A stretch of DNA of 64,000 bases from Seminavis robusta (Eukaryota > Bacillariophyta > Bacillariophyceae > Naviculales > Naviculaceae), in the NCBI GenBank assembly GCA_903772945.1, contig CAICTM010000101.1:56908-120907 (forward strand), in the 5' to 3' direction. This document shows, piece by piece, positions 21,271 through 32,555 of this stretch. The translations under genes and the position numbers were made by a program. The notes under the pieces were generated by a model that saw only the letters and a program-made list of their open reading frames with translations, did no database searches and was not told where the DNA came from. Each line of letters opens with the position of its first letter. Position 1 is the first letter of the stretch.

Positions 21271-23796
21271 TACGTCTCAATGAGACGACGCACCTTTTGG
21301 TTACCCCCTCAGTTGCACTCTGGAATCGATTTGCCGGCGTTTACTGTGTAAATTAGAGTAGCCGCACTTCAGTTGCAGAATCAACAGTCATGTGTATCTC
21401 TAAGTACCAAACCTATATGTAACGTTTTTTAACGATCGCACCGATGGTCCCTCAGTCGAGCGAAAGTCCATTATTGAAGGCGCAGCACTGACTTCTCTCC
21501 CTCATTGAATGCGTATGGTAAACAGGAGGTAAATCCAAGCTTGGCCGACAACAATGCATGGTGAGTGCTTTATCCAATCGGCCGATCGATCGAATCGATT
21601 CGAGGTAAGCCTATTATCAAGAGTGTTAATTGAAGGTACAGCGCTGACTTCTCTCCCTCATTGGATTTCTATGGTATTCAGGAGAGAATTCCGAGCTCGG
21701 CCGTCAACAGGTGGTCGCACCTCTGTTATCCAAGCCTCACTCAAGCCGGTTGTCTCTGGTGCAGATTCGAAAGCCATCCCTCATTGAATCCTATGGACCA
21801 TGGGATGGCAGTCAGTTCTCGGCCCATGCTGGCCAAGTTGGAGAACAAGGGTAAGTCGCCGGTTTTCTTCAGTGTCAGAAGAGAAGAGAAAACCATATCT
21901 ATTTCTTACTTTCTCTTCTCTTACTGCCGACGGCCGAGGAAATCCCATTGTCGAGTCCTTTCGTGCAATTTGAAAAACAATGGTAAGTCTCCGGTCGTCT
22001 GCAGTTGAGCACAGAAAACAAAACTCATATCTATTTGTTGTTTTCTCTGCTGTACTGCTGACGGCCGAGGAAATACCATTGCCGACGATCAATCGCTCTG
22101 GATAACAAGAGGAATAGGCTGCTATCGATCGATTGCTACTATGATATGGAGGAGGCTCCGTTAACTCCAGCCCTACCAACAGCATGATCGGAGATCGTCG
22201 TCGAGTCATTGAAAAGGGAACATGAGCGAGCCAACAATACACAAGAGAGTGGATCCTACTATTGGATTCATCCCTCCAGTGTTATTTCCTAGTGTTTTGG
22301 TGGTGATTCATATGTCGGTACCCACTTTCCTGTATGCACAAGTCCTCGGGCGAACGACTTGCTTCTTTCGTACGATACGGGGTACTTGTACTAGAGTGTA
22401 GCAAGCAAAGCCGAACCTGAGTGTGCTCGGTACTGTTGCCACTGTCGCCGATATAACTATACGGCAGCCGGCTACAATGGTTGGATTAACAATATTCGGT
22501 TTTGTGCATGTATTCGTCATAAGGATCCAATGCGAGGTAACCGAGTGCAGCGAGCAAAGCGGAATCTGAGTGTGTTCGGTACTGTTGCCACTGTCACCGA
22601 TCGATTAACTCTGCGATAGCTGGCTACGATGGCTGATTGACAATGTTCGGTTGTGCATGTTATTCGTCATAAGGATCCAATGCAAGGTACCGGTAACGGA
22701 GTGTAGCCAGTAAAGTGGAACCTGAGTTGTGTTCGGTACTGTTGCCACCGTCACGGATCAATGTAACTCGACGGTAACTGGCTACAATGGCTGGATTGAC
22801 AATATCGGTTGTGCATGTATTCGTCATAAGGATGCAAAGTACCGGCAACGGGTGTAGCCAACAAAGCGGAACCTGAGTGTGTTCGGTACTGTTGACACTG
22901 TCGCCGATGTAACTGTACGGTAGCCGCTACAATGGTTGGATTAACAATATTCGGTTTTGTGCATGTATTCGTCAAAGGATCCAATGCGAGGTACCGAGTG
23001 CAGCGAGCAAAGCGGAACCTGAGTGTGTTCGGTACTGTTGCCACTGTCACCGATCGATGAACTCTACGATAGCTGGCTACGATGGCTGAATTGACAATGT
23101 TCGGTTGTGCATGTATTCGTCATAAGGATCCAATGCAAGGTACCGGTAACGAGTGTAGCAGTAAAGTGGAACCTGAGTGTGTTCGGTACTGCTGCACTGT
23201 CACCGATTGATGTAACTCTACGGTAATGGCTACAATGGCTGGATTGACAATATTCGGTTGTGCATGTATCGTCATAAGATCCAATGAAAGTACGGCAACG
23301 GAGTGTAGCCAGAAAGCGGAACCTGAGTGTGTTGGTATGTTGACACTGTCGCCGATGTAACTGTACGGTACAGGCGGCTACAATGCTGGATTGACAATAT
23401 TCGGTTTTGTGCATGTATTCGTCATAAGGATCCAATGCGAGGTAACCGAGTGCAGCGAGCAAAGTCGAACCTGAGTGTGTTCGTACTGTTGCCACTGTCA
23501 CTGATCGATATACTCTACGGTAGCTGGCTACGATGGCTGGATTGACAATGTTTGGTTGTGCATGTATTCGTCATAAGGATCCAATGCAAGGTACCGGTAA
23601 CGGAGTGTAGCCAGTAAAGCGGAACCTGCGTGTGTTCGGTACTGTTGCCACCGTCACGGATCGATGTAACTCTCTGCCTATGGTACCGTAGCTGGCTACA
23701 ATGGCTGGATTGCATGTATTCATCATATGGATCCAAGTAGCGAGCAAACTGAGGAAACAGCAAACTGAGGAAACAGGAGATGAACGCTGAAAAAAG
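21271..23796 (+). mobile_element. Non-coding element R2, copy 1, with internal satellite
   Basis: A 2.5-kb repeat shared with 57612-59599. Both copies start near a GTCTC...GAGAC-like hairpin followed by CTTTTGGTTACCCCCTCAG and end in AACGCTGAAAAAAGCCGAA. The first kilobase holds degenerate units built around CTGACTTCTCTCCCTCATT and a conserved block near 21975-22075; the rest is a satellite array. No ORF of note. It sits inside the (TATTTCC)n tract of an R1 copy: TTTCCTATT lies on both sides, compatible with a 9-bp duplication, although the tract itself is repetitive. The class is unknown. Confidence 0.75.
22350..23760 (+). repeat. Higher-order satellite array (about 150-bp monomers, ABC order)
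   Basis: About nine monomers, each containing GTGCATGTATTCGTCATAAG. Anchor positions are 22504, 22653, 22811, 22959, 23107, 23260, 23409 and 23558, spaced 148-158 bp, with a truncated last unit near 23713. Monomer types alternate A (GCGAGGTA..GCAGCGAGC), B (GCAAGGTACCGGTAACG) and C (AAAGTACCGGCAACGG), giving A-B-C-A-B-C-A-B and a super-period of about 450 bp. Confidence 0.8.
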
Positions 23797-24239
23797 CCGA
23801 ATTTCCTATTTCCTATTTCCTATTCCGGTGAAGCCAAAGTATAAGGATAGAGATAGTCATAAGCCAACAAAACTGAACATTGATGGTTGAATACAAGTTA
23901 GGGGTAGGAATAAATCATTAATATTTAAGGTTGGTGCAATCATCACAACAACACAATAAGCCAGCAGGAGCTGTAAAGGTTAGAGTTACAATAAGGGAAT
24001 GGCACCTGGTAAATTATAGAGTAGCGGGCGGCAACACACGACGTAGTCGGGTGTTGTCGCCAGGGCTAGCTTAATAAAAAGAAGGTTGCAATGAGGGAAT
24101 GAATGATACCTGGCGACAACACCCGACGAGTCGGGTGTTGTCGCCAGGGCTGGCTTGAAAGATGGATGCAATCTCGAACATGATCTTCCTGCTTCTATCT
24201 GTCTTTCTGCCGAGGTATCGCAGCTCCCGCTGACTTATA
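23797..24239 (+). repeat. R1 right piece
   Basis: R1 resumes with (TATTTCC)n, GGTGAAGCC, the internal near-palindromes and the terminal block GCTCCCGCTGACTTAT. With 17440-17478 and 21246-21270 it forms one R1 copy interrupted by two insertions. Confidence 0.85.
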
Positions 24240-25324
24240 TTTTGGAGGGAATTGACTTGGCGAGTGCATCGTCCTTTAAATCATTATTGTCACAGAAGCG
24301 ACGACTTAGAAGAGATGACTCATTTAAAGCCAACTGTCTATTTAAGAGACGATAATAAATCTCTCTTTTAAAGGAGCTCCTTAACCTAGAAGTCGTTCTT
24401 TTTATTAAATCGTTCAATCCAAGAGCACCGTTGTTAATTAAAGCATTAGGTCATACCGGTAGCCTCATGTCTCATGTCTCATGACTCCTGACTACCGGTA
24501 CGGTATAAGACGATTTCCACTGGCTCCACCCAAACGCAGCCATCCAGGCACTCGTCACCTCATCACCCATCACCCATGCATCACAAAGTCTCGATGCTTG
24601 ATGCCACGGCTGATCTGTTGCACCGATTCTGTGAAATTCCTAATTCTGCAGAATCGATCCAGGCTTTTTTCCAATCCAGGCTGTTCTTTCAATGACCATG
24701 CTAATATTCCCCAACTCCCCGTACTGGTACTGGTGCATGGTAGCTAGCTAGCCAACCAGACACTGCGGAGTTGGCTTGTTGCAAGTTTGGTGGTGTCACG
24801 GTGTCGTCAGTTTTGGCTGGGAGGGTAACAGGTTACCAGTCGTGGTAGTTGCTTTGCTGGGCCTCTCTTGAGGCCACCTCTAGGTAGCTAGCTGGCTAGC
24901 TACCTAGCTAGCAAGCATTACCTAGTAGTAATCAAATCATCTTTCTTAGCCAGTGATAGCTAGCTAGCCCGAGCCAGCAGTTGGTTCTCCCAGAGCTCCT
25001 TGCCCTCAGATCCATTCCCAGTTCCATTACAAGTATTATGCTGAGCTGCAAGCTACCAATCAACCTTCCCGTTCAGCGACGTCTCTGTGGTTTCTACTCC
25101 ATTCCAAATATTCTGCGGAGGCCCCAGCTAGTTATCACTGATATTTTCCCTGAATTCTGCAGAATTTTGGGATTCTGCAGAATTGTTATAACAGATCGGC
25201 TTTCTCAGATCCGCTTCTGGTTTCAATTTAGCTAGCTAGCTAGTGGCGCCGTCAAGGAAGCCTCATCCTTCTGCATCGGCAAACTCTGATTGGGAGGAGC
25301 GGCTCCAACGTCTTGTTTTGCTCG
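24240..25324. other. Intergenic, rich in GCTAGC palindromes
   Basis: No gene supported. Contains several runs of GCTAGCTAGC (about 24745, 24890-24915, 24955, 25230) and three occurrences of the string ATTCTGCAGAATT or a close variant (about 24650, 25150, 25175), a perfect palindrome core. Likely the promoter side of the SET-MYND gene. Confidence 0.5.
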
Positions 25325-27049
25325 ATGAGCGAGAAGGGGCAAGCCCCAAAAGCGAAGGATTCTTCTTCTACCTCTATTCGTCTTGATTCCGATGCCCTAG
25401 CCATTGCCAAGGACACCGCTCGAGGATCCTTTGTCATTGCCAATCGATCTCTTCAGGCGGGAGAAATCTTGTTGGAGTGTCCTTCGGCCAGCATTGCCTT
25501 GGATCATGGATACCGAACTTCTCATTGTGGATTTTGTGCCACTGAGATACAACAACAACAACAACAAGTCGCCCAAAGTAGTACCTGCCAGGGATGTCGT
25601 GTCCTTGCAACCTGCCACCACTGCCGTGAAACCCTGAAGGACTGGCATGCCCAAAGTGGAGAATGCGCCGTTCTGCAGTGTCTCGTGGAAGGATTTGGAA
25701 AAGTCTTCTTGTCCGAGCAAGTAATGACAGCGCAAGACGTTTCGCCGCATATTGATCCAATTTACATCATCACCATGCGATTGGCACATCGTCGTCAATT
25801 GGATCGGCATAATGGTACTACAACTCAAAACTCTACTACTACTATTTTACCAAGCATTGATTGGAACTTGTTGGATCAATTGTACAGCAGTCCGCTACCC
25901 GCTAATCATGAAGGCAACGCCGTGGTATCCGCCATGGCCCAACTATTGCAAGTCATGACTGCCCTATGGAAACAAAAGAAACAACAAATACCATTTTGCA
26001 ATCCCCAGGAATGCGTTTCCATTTGGAACAAATGCCGAGGATGTTGTCATGCCATTACCGATCTCACGAGACCATTGGGAGCACAAAACCTTGGAATGGC
26101 TCTCTTTCTGCCGCACAGTTTCTACAATCATGCCTGTGCTCCCAATGCCTTTTTATCTTGTATGTTGCCGTCATCCAAACAACAACAACACTCTGTTTGT
26201 GAGGATCCAACGAGTACTACCAAACAACAGCAACAACAACACACACCTGCGGTAGTGGCCCGAGTGGTTTGTATCAATACTATTGCCAAAGGAGACCCGG
26301 TTTCGTTGAGCTACATTCCCTTGAGCGGTCTCTGTCGTCTCGAACGACGACTGCGGTTGCAAGAGACCTATCATTTTGTCTGTGATTGTTCAATGTGCAG
26401 CAATCAAGAGGCTATCGAACGACACGTCGGTGGTGATTTTGCGACTGGCAAGACGGCAAGTGATGTCGTCACGGCACTTTTACCCTTGCGCGAGTTGCAG
26501 ATTGATTGTTATCAAACGTTGACACTCGCGTCGTCCATGGAAAACAAGGATGAAGTAATGGACGTGGTAGAACAATGCATGGCCACATTGACAATGGCCC
26601 AGCGAGGGATTCGGAACCAACAGATTCCCGCCTCACACGAGGTAGCACTGGAGTGTCACCGACTGCTGGCCGTGGCGCACTCGTTGTTACGGGGTGACAA
26701 CAACCACGAAAAAGACCAGGAGTTACATCATCACCGGGAGTTCTTTGGGGCTGCCGAACAAGTAGAGGCACTGATGGATCCGTCCGCGTTGGCAATCCAA
26801 CATGGTCTAGCAGCGCAGTGCTTGCAATCCAAACTGCAGGACCACAGCGATGATGCAACCACAAACGAATTCCAAAAAGAACTTCTTGTCCACAGGACAG
26901 CTGCTATTGAAATATCCACCAGGGCGGTTGGAGGGGATCATCCGTTTGTGCATTCCTTGCAACAATCGATGGGTGGGTGCAGCGAAACGCAGCCTACTGA
27001 TTCTGCTCTAGGAACTAGAAAGAGACAACTTTCACAAAACGGTGACTAG
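25325..27049 (+). CDS. SET and MYND domain protein (SMYD-type lysine methyltransferase)
   Basis: 574 aa from the ATG at 25325 (the frame opens a few codons earlier only at a TTG). SMYD proteins methylate lysines of histones and other proteins. The split SET domain begins with DTARGSFVIANRSLQAGEILLE. It is interrupted by a MYND-type zinc finger (CGFCATEI ... CQGCRVLATCHHCRETLKDWHAQSGEC). It then continues with an I-SET region and the core HSFYNHACAPNAFLS, in which NHxCxPN forms the methyl-donor and substrate pocket. GDPVSLSYIP supplies the catalytic Tyr region and FVCDCSMCS a post-SET zinc cluster. Several CAA/CAG-encoded Gln runs (two to six) lie in loops. A helical TPR-like C-terminus follows. 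All key motifs are present, so it is probably active; the substrate is unknown. Confidence 0.88.
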   Translation: MSEKGQAPKAKDSSSTSIRLDSDALAIAKDTARGSFVIANRSLQAGEILLECPSASIALDHGYRTSHCGFCATEIQQQQQQVAQSSTCQGCRVLATCHHCRETLKDWHAQSGECAVLQCLVEGFGKVFLSEQVMTAQDVSPHIDPIYIITMRLAHRRQLDRHNGTTTQNSTTTILPSIDWNLLDQLYSSPLPANHEGNAVVSAMAQLLQVMTALWKQKKQQIPFCNPQECVSIWNKCRGCCHAITDLTRPLGAQNLGMALFLPHSFYNHACAPNAFLSCMLPSSKQQQHSVCEDPTSTTKQQQQQHTPAVVARVVCINTIAKGDPVSLSYIPLSGLCRLERRLRLQETYHFVCDCSMCSNQEAIERHVGGDFATGKTASDVVTALLPLRELQIDCYQTLTLASSMENKDEVMDVVEQCMATLTMAQRGIRNQQIPASHEVALECHRLLAVAHSLLRGDNNHEKDQELHHHREFFGAAEQVEALMDPSALAIQHGLAAQCLQSKLQDHSDDATTNEFQKELLVHRTAAIEISTRAVGGDHPFVHSLQQSMGGCSETQPTDSALGTRKRQLSQNGD

Positions 27050-27253
27050 CAAGATCAGATAGATAGATTAAGCCATTGAGGGCCTCTTTTCGATCACTAG
27101 CTAGTAGAGATCTCGTAGTGAGCATTCGACTGGAAGGCTCCCCAGAACCGATCCTTACAGAGCCTCTGCACTGTGGGAGAGCCGCCAGTTTTCTGAGGCA
27201 TCCAAAATGACCATTCCAAGCTGTGTGGCTGAATGTTTGTTCATCCCATGCAT

Positions 27254-27305
27254 GGATCCTCCTTAGTTTCGTCCTTCCATGGTATCGCAGCTTCCGCTGA
27301 CTTAT
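27254..27305 (+). repeat. R1 terminal fragment
   Basis: About 52 bases match the R1 3' end (GGTATCGCAGCTTCCGCTGAC then TTATT). A solitary relic about 100 bp upstream of the TPM-RING gene. Confidence 0.65.
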
Positions 27306-27406
27306 TGCACCAAAGCGACAAACAATCTTCCTTCATGGCTCTGTTGCCAGCGGTACCGGTACAGTTCCGCCCGAGACACAACACAATCCAGAGTGGGTGA
27401 GCAATC

Positions 27407-28804
27407 ATGAAGACGAAAGGAATCAGCGGGCGGTCCCTCGTTGCCGTCCTCCTTGTTTCGTTGGTGGCAGGCTGCCTGCTGCCAACCACTTCCGCCTTTT
27501 ATCGCTTTCCCAAGCCTCGAGATGCAGCATGCCGAGCAGGGAATTCCACTCGAATCTGCAACCCAGACAGCATATTATCTCCTGAAGAAGTTGCTTCCCT
27601 CCAGAATTTGATTGCATTTACGAAAGCCAACTGCTAACAAAGCACTGCAGCCGAGAAGAAATCCCATCCAGATGCAAGTGGCAGTGTATGTCGAGGCTTG
27701 GATCCCAGTTGGCCAAACCTCAGAAAGCATGGCAACGGACATTCACAACGAATGGGGCGTGGGATATCGGACAGCGTGTGGCAGCTCAGGCTTATTGATC
27801 TATTTGGCTGTGGAGAGTCGACAAATCTACATTTCTCGAGCCAAGGCATTAAAGCAAGTCATCACTGACGCAGTCCTTCACGAGGTGATGGACGATATGA
27901 AGCCTCTACTAAAAAGTCACTTGGTGGGATCTGCCCTCCAATTGGCCATTGTGGAACTAACAGAATATGCTCAATTGGAAAAAGTTGTCGATTGCAACGA
28001 GTCTGCATACTGTATGGGAAGCTCAGAAAAGTGGATCATCTTTGCCATGTTTGCCATTTTCTTTGGTCCCAAGTGCTGCTGTATTGGTCTTTCAAGTTGT
28101 CATTGGAGAAAGGAGAACCGCGAAAAGAAGAAGCAAGAACATATATTGAACATACCCTGCGTGGAATGGATCAAGATCGAAAGCAAGCGCTTCAGGACAG
28201 CCGTTACATTGCAACATCTTGTCCCGTTTGTCTGGAGGATTTTCTCGCCGTCAGTGCTCCACTGGAAGTAGCATCTGAAACGACGCCTCTCAAAGCAGGA
28301 AAAGTAGAGAAGCAGGATCCCTCAGGCGAGCTAGTGGGATCCGATGGAAAACCCTTAAAGATGTTGGCTTGTGGCCATGTCTTTGATGAAACTTGCATAT
28401 TCGAGTGGTTCCAACAATCCAACAACTGGGAGACCAATACTTGTCCAATCTGCCGACAGCAAACACGCCCCAAAAACAACTTTGTGACGGGAGAGCAATT
28501 TGACTTGAGAGCGTATGAAGAGGAACGCCGCTTTCGTTTGGAACGACTGCAAGCTCGTTATCCAAGCTACATTGAGCCCTATTATGTCCACAGCTGGACC
28601 GAGGGTGACCACCATGGTGCTCTATTGGAAGATTATCAATGGCGTCGAGAAGTGATTCTCGCAGAGGAACGACGCCACCATAATGCATCGAGCTCCAGTA
28701 GTGGTGGTGGCGGTGGCGGTGGCGGAGACTACGGTGGTGGTGGCGGTGTAGATGATTTTGGTGGAGGTCACGCTGATGGAGGAGGTGCGGGTGATAGCTG
28801 GTAG
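27407..28804 (+). pseudogene. TPM-domain/RING membrane protein, frame-broken
   Basis: Begins with a signal peptide (LVAVLLVSLVAGCLLPTTSA), then the start of a TPM domain (LSPEEVASLQNLIAF). The frame changes near 27635-27650; the next frame continues the TPM domain (MQVAVYVEAWIPVG, SSGLLIYLAVESRQIYISRAKAL). A membrane segment (WIIFAMFAIFF) follows, and near 28066-28140 the frame changes again, to a RING finger (CPVCLEDF ... CGHVFDETC ... CPICRQQ), a conserved RYPSYIEPYYVHSWT block and a Gly-rich tail. This is a known diatom architecture: a luminal TPM domain with a cytosolic RING ubiquitin ligase. The second change could be a 47-bp intron (28066-28112), but its GTCCCA donor is poor. The first has no good donor. 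I favour a decayed gene or assembly indels. Confidence 0.65.
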
Positions 28805-30115
28805 AAGACATGTACAGCAATCCATCCAAGTCCTTCAGAACTCCTATGCAGCCATTGAAGAAAGGAAACCGGATCTTTTGTCACTGAATTCTCAGCTGAT
28901 TGCATGCTCCACTTTGAAGCCGACAACCTGCCCAGGAGTATGCAAGAACCCCACCTATAACAAGGGCCGAGACATGGTTGGAGGCGGCGGAGGTGGAGGC
29001 AATGGAAGCGCCAATGGAAGCGGCATTGGTCGAGAAAATGACAATGTCTTGAGAGAACCAGGAGCGTGCATGGGCTGGCATCTTCAAGGTGCCAAAGGTC
29101 GAGCGAATTCAGAAATGACCGACGCCGATTGCAATGCCGCCCACCACAGCGCCTCATGTTGCTGCCGTTGCTGCCCCACCAACAACTCCTCCTGTTGCTC
29201 CTGATAGTTCAGAAAGTGCCACCAACAACACAACATTCATTGACAGCATTCATTGACAACCATTCATCTTCATCCTTGCCTTCATCATCATGAACCACGT
29301 TTGGTGGATTCTCTACAGTGGTACAATGTGCCTTATAGGACTTATTCATGTTGTGGCTGACTGGTGCCACAAAGAGGTAGTGTCCCATGCCAAGGAAAGA
29401 GATTGTTTTGTTGATTCAAATAACCTTTTGCCGCGCGCAGGATTCTTCTGGGGACAATTTTATTCACTTGTGCCTGTAGCTCCAACATGGTCTGTAGCTG
29501 CTGTGCTGCTGCTGCTTTGTTGTTGACACTGTGGGGCTGAAAGTGCCAACAGATGCGAGAAAGCGCTTTTGAAGGGCTGGGAACGTCGATCGCAGTCCAT
29601 ACCACTCGTGCCATTGTCTTCCTCCATCTTTGTTGATGCAATCTCAAAACCCATCAATTTGCTGCTGCAGAACTGCACGTGTATTCATCCCATGGGCAGT
29701 CATGTTCATGTGCATCTTCAACATAACCAAATGTCCATTGCTAGCTGCATCAGAGCATGTATGTGCATTCAATGGACAATTGTTTCATGGGCATATTTGG
29801 CAATCTCCAAATGGACATCCCGAGCTCCACCCTGGCACGTACCTCATCCCCATGAATCAACTCTCTCACGGGCGCATTTCAGGATCTCCAGATGTTCATT
29901 TCTAGCTACTAGCAACACTATCTTGAAAGATAGCGTCAATGAGTTGAGCTGGGGTTATCTGATAGCATTCTGGTATGGTACAGATCCAGTATGCATGCGA
30001 TTTCCTCAAGCCCTCTGCCCCCTGTGGTTGTTTGGTACCCAGTTTGTCGCCCCTGGTCCCATGGAAGCTAGCTAGTCCTGACTTTTGCCTTGTCTTTTTC
30101 TAAGCCTGGCCCTCT
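28805..30115. other. Intergenic, no convincing gene
   Basis: Long open frames exist (for example a Gly/Cys-rich one at 28752-29204), but base composition rather than domain content explains them. Nothing recognisable on either strand. Confidence 0.4.
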
Positions 30116-30546
30116 GGAGCGTCCCTCAATCGTGGGTGAGTTTTAAATCCGACCCAAATCCGACCCTAAATCTTTGAAACCCGACCCTAATTCCATGTAG
30201 CAATAGGGTCGGTTTTGAAACCCGCCCCTAAATCGAAACCCGTCCTTAAATTAGGGACGTTTTTTCAGAATCCGTCCCTAATTATAGGGTTGGTTTCGAA
30301 ACCCCACCCTATTTTAGGGTCGGATTTCAATGTATTTACCACTCAGTCCCGCTTCCATTTAGGGACGGTTTTCAAACCCGCCCCTAAATCGAAATCCGTC
30401 CCATAATTAGGGACGTTTTTTCAGAATCCGTCCCTAATTTTAGGGTCGGTTTCGAAACCCGACCCTAAAGGGGAATCCGTCCCTAAATCCGACCCAAAAT
30501 TAGGGTCTGTTTTCGATATAAGTCATGCACGATTGAGGAACGCTCC
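30116..30546. mobile_element. Foldback-type TIR element with CCCTAA/TTAGGG iterations
   Basis: The ends are inverted repeats: GGAGCGTCCCTCAATCGTG at 30116 and, as reverse complement, GGAGCGTTCCTCAATCGTG ending at 30546. The interior is a degenerate palindromic array of units like CCCGACCCTAAATC and TTAGGGACG in both orientations, able to fold extensively. No ORF. A target duplication is not obvious. Outside the right end, GAAGCCAGCAGGAGC on the minus strand resembles the R1 and transposon subterminal motif. Confidence 0.65.
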
Positions 30547-30888
30547 TGCTGGCTTCTGTAGATACATGTAACTACCCCATTCTTGACCCACCCATGTCCA
30601 TGTGAACATAAATGATGTTTCGAGCAGCGTCCTCAAAGAAGCAGAGAATCAGAATCCACGCTCCACGTTCACAACCGTGGGACGTTTGAATGACGGACGA
30701 CGGCGGCACGCCAGCCTCTGCTGACCCGGCCGTTCGCTCTGTCTTTGCTCTCGCGATCTTTCGTGCATGCCAATGGCGGCTTCCACCGCGATCTCATTTT
30801 AACCTCAACTGCTTTTGTCGTGAGAGCTGTTGTTGCGCCTTCTTCTCGTCTTTGAGACCCTTCCTTTTGATTTTCTAGTCTTTCAACC

Positions 30889-32555
30889 ATGCGTGGTAAG
30901 TGCTGTTCATGAGATTGGTTGCGAGAGCGGAGCAGAGATAGAGCGTAGCCGATGGAGAGATCGATGCATTTGATTAGATTATTATTAACTTTTCCTGTGT
31001 CTTAAATTGTCCACCCAGAGTGTCTTTCGATCCATCTCGGACAGGCCGGTATCCAGACCGGTAACAGCTGTTGGGAGTTGTACTGCTTGGAGGTGAGTGT
31101 GGGCAAGGGAGTCGATTTGGAATCAGTCACGCAAATATCAATATGATCTGATGCCATGCTTCTTTTTTTGAATTGGCAGCATGGCATTAGCCCCGATGGA
31201 ACCATGGAAGGGGCTGCCAAGGCCTCTGGCGGCATTGATGATTCCTTCTCGACTTTCTTCAGCGAGACAAGCTCGGGAAAGCACGTCCCTCGTGCCGTCT
31301 AGTGAGTTTTATCAGATTTTGTATGGGAATTTTTGTCCGTCATTGTCTAATTGATCCGTCATTGTCTAATTGATCCGTCGTGTCACTATTATCGGCATAA
31401 TTCAGCGTCGATTTGGAACCCACCGTTTGCGACGAAGTCCGCAGTGGAGCCTACCGCAAGCTGTACCATCCTGAGCAGATTATTTCTGGAAAGGAGGATG
31501 CTGCCAACAATTATGCCCGTGGACACTACACCATTGGAAAGGAGATTGTTGACCAAGTCTTGGACCGCATCCGCAAGTTGGCGGACGCATGTACTGGTCT
31601 CCAAGGTTTCTTGGTCTTCCACGCCACTGGAGGTGGTACCGGATCGGGACTTGGATCCCTCTTGCTCGAACGCTTGAGTGTTGACTATGGACGCAAGTCC
31701 AAGCTCAGCTTTGCCATTTCTCCCTCCCCTCAGGTTTCCACTGCCGTCGTGGAGCCCTACAACAGTGTCTTGTCTACCCACGCTCTGTTGGAGCACACGG
31801 ATTGCACCTTTTGTTTGGACAACGAGGCTCTCTACGATGTTTGCCGTGGAAACCTTGGAGTGGAACGTCCCACTTACACCAACTTGAATCGGCTCATTGC
31901 CCAGGTCATTTCTTCGTTGACTGCCAGTCTCCGTTTCGATGGTACACTCAACGTGGATGTCAACGAGTTCCAGACCAACTTGGTGCCCTACCCTCGTATT
32001 CACTTTATGTTGACATCCTACGCACCATTGATCAGCGCGGAGAAAGCTCTCCACGAGACACTCTCAGTTGCCGAGATTACCTCATCTGTCTTTGAACCTC
32101 AGAACATGATGACCAAGTGCGATCCCCGTCACGGCAAGTACATGGCCTGTCTGTTGATGTACCGTGGAGATGTCGTCCCCAAGGATGTCAATGCCGCTGT
32201 GGCTGCCATCAAGACCAAGCGCACCATTCAGTTTGTCGACTGGTGTCCTACCGGTTTCAAGTGTGGTATCAACTACCAGAAACCCTTGCAGGTTCCCGAA
32301 GGTGATTTGGCTGGCGTCTCTCGTGCCGTTTGTATGATTGCCAACACCACGGCCATTGCCGAAGCTTTGTCCCGTATCGACCACAAGTTCGATCTCATGT
32401 ACGCCAAGCGTGCCTTTGTCCACTGGTACGTCGGTGAAGGTATGGAGGAAGGAGAGTTCTCGGAAGCTCGTGAGGATCTTGCCGCTTTGGAGAAGGATTA
32501 CGAGGAGGTCGCTGCGGATGCTGGTGGCGAGGAAGCTGCCGAGGAGGAATATTAA
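30889..32555 (+). CDS. TUA: Alpha-tubulin (four exons)
   Basis: 450 aa. Exons are 30889-30895, 31019-31092, 31180-31301 and 31406-32555. All introns are GT-AG with good donors (GTAAGT, GTGAGT, GTGAGT) and the frame is kept throughout. The first exon holds only seven coding bases (Met, Arg and one base of Glu). Family marks: MREC at the N-terminus, GTP-binding [12 protein letters not shown], the GTPase-activating Glu region, and a C-terminal EEEY with the terminal Tyr that can be removed in detyrosination. The N-terminal loop reads [17 protein letters not shown], so the usual Lys-40 acetylation site is displaced to position 41 by one extra residue. Forms microtubules with beta-tubulin. Identity is certain. 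Confidence 0.97.

Noticed and set aside
30130-30530. Telomere or subtelomere from CCCTAA/TTAGGG motifs
   Set aside because: The motifs are in alternating orientation, separated by other bases and bounded by TIRs; there is no tandem array.
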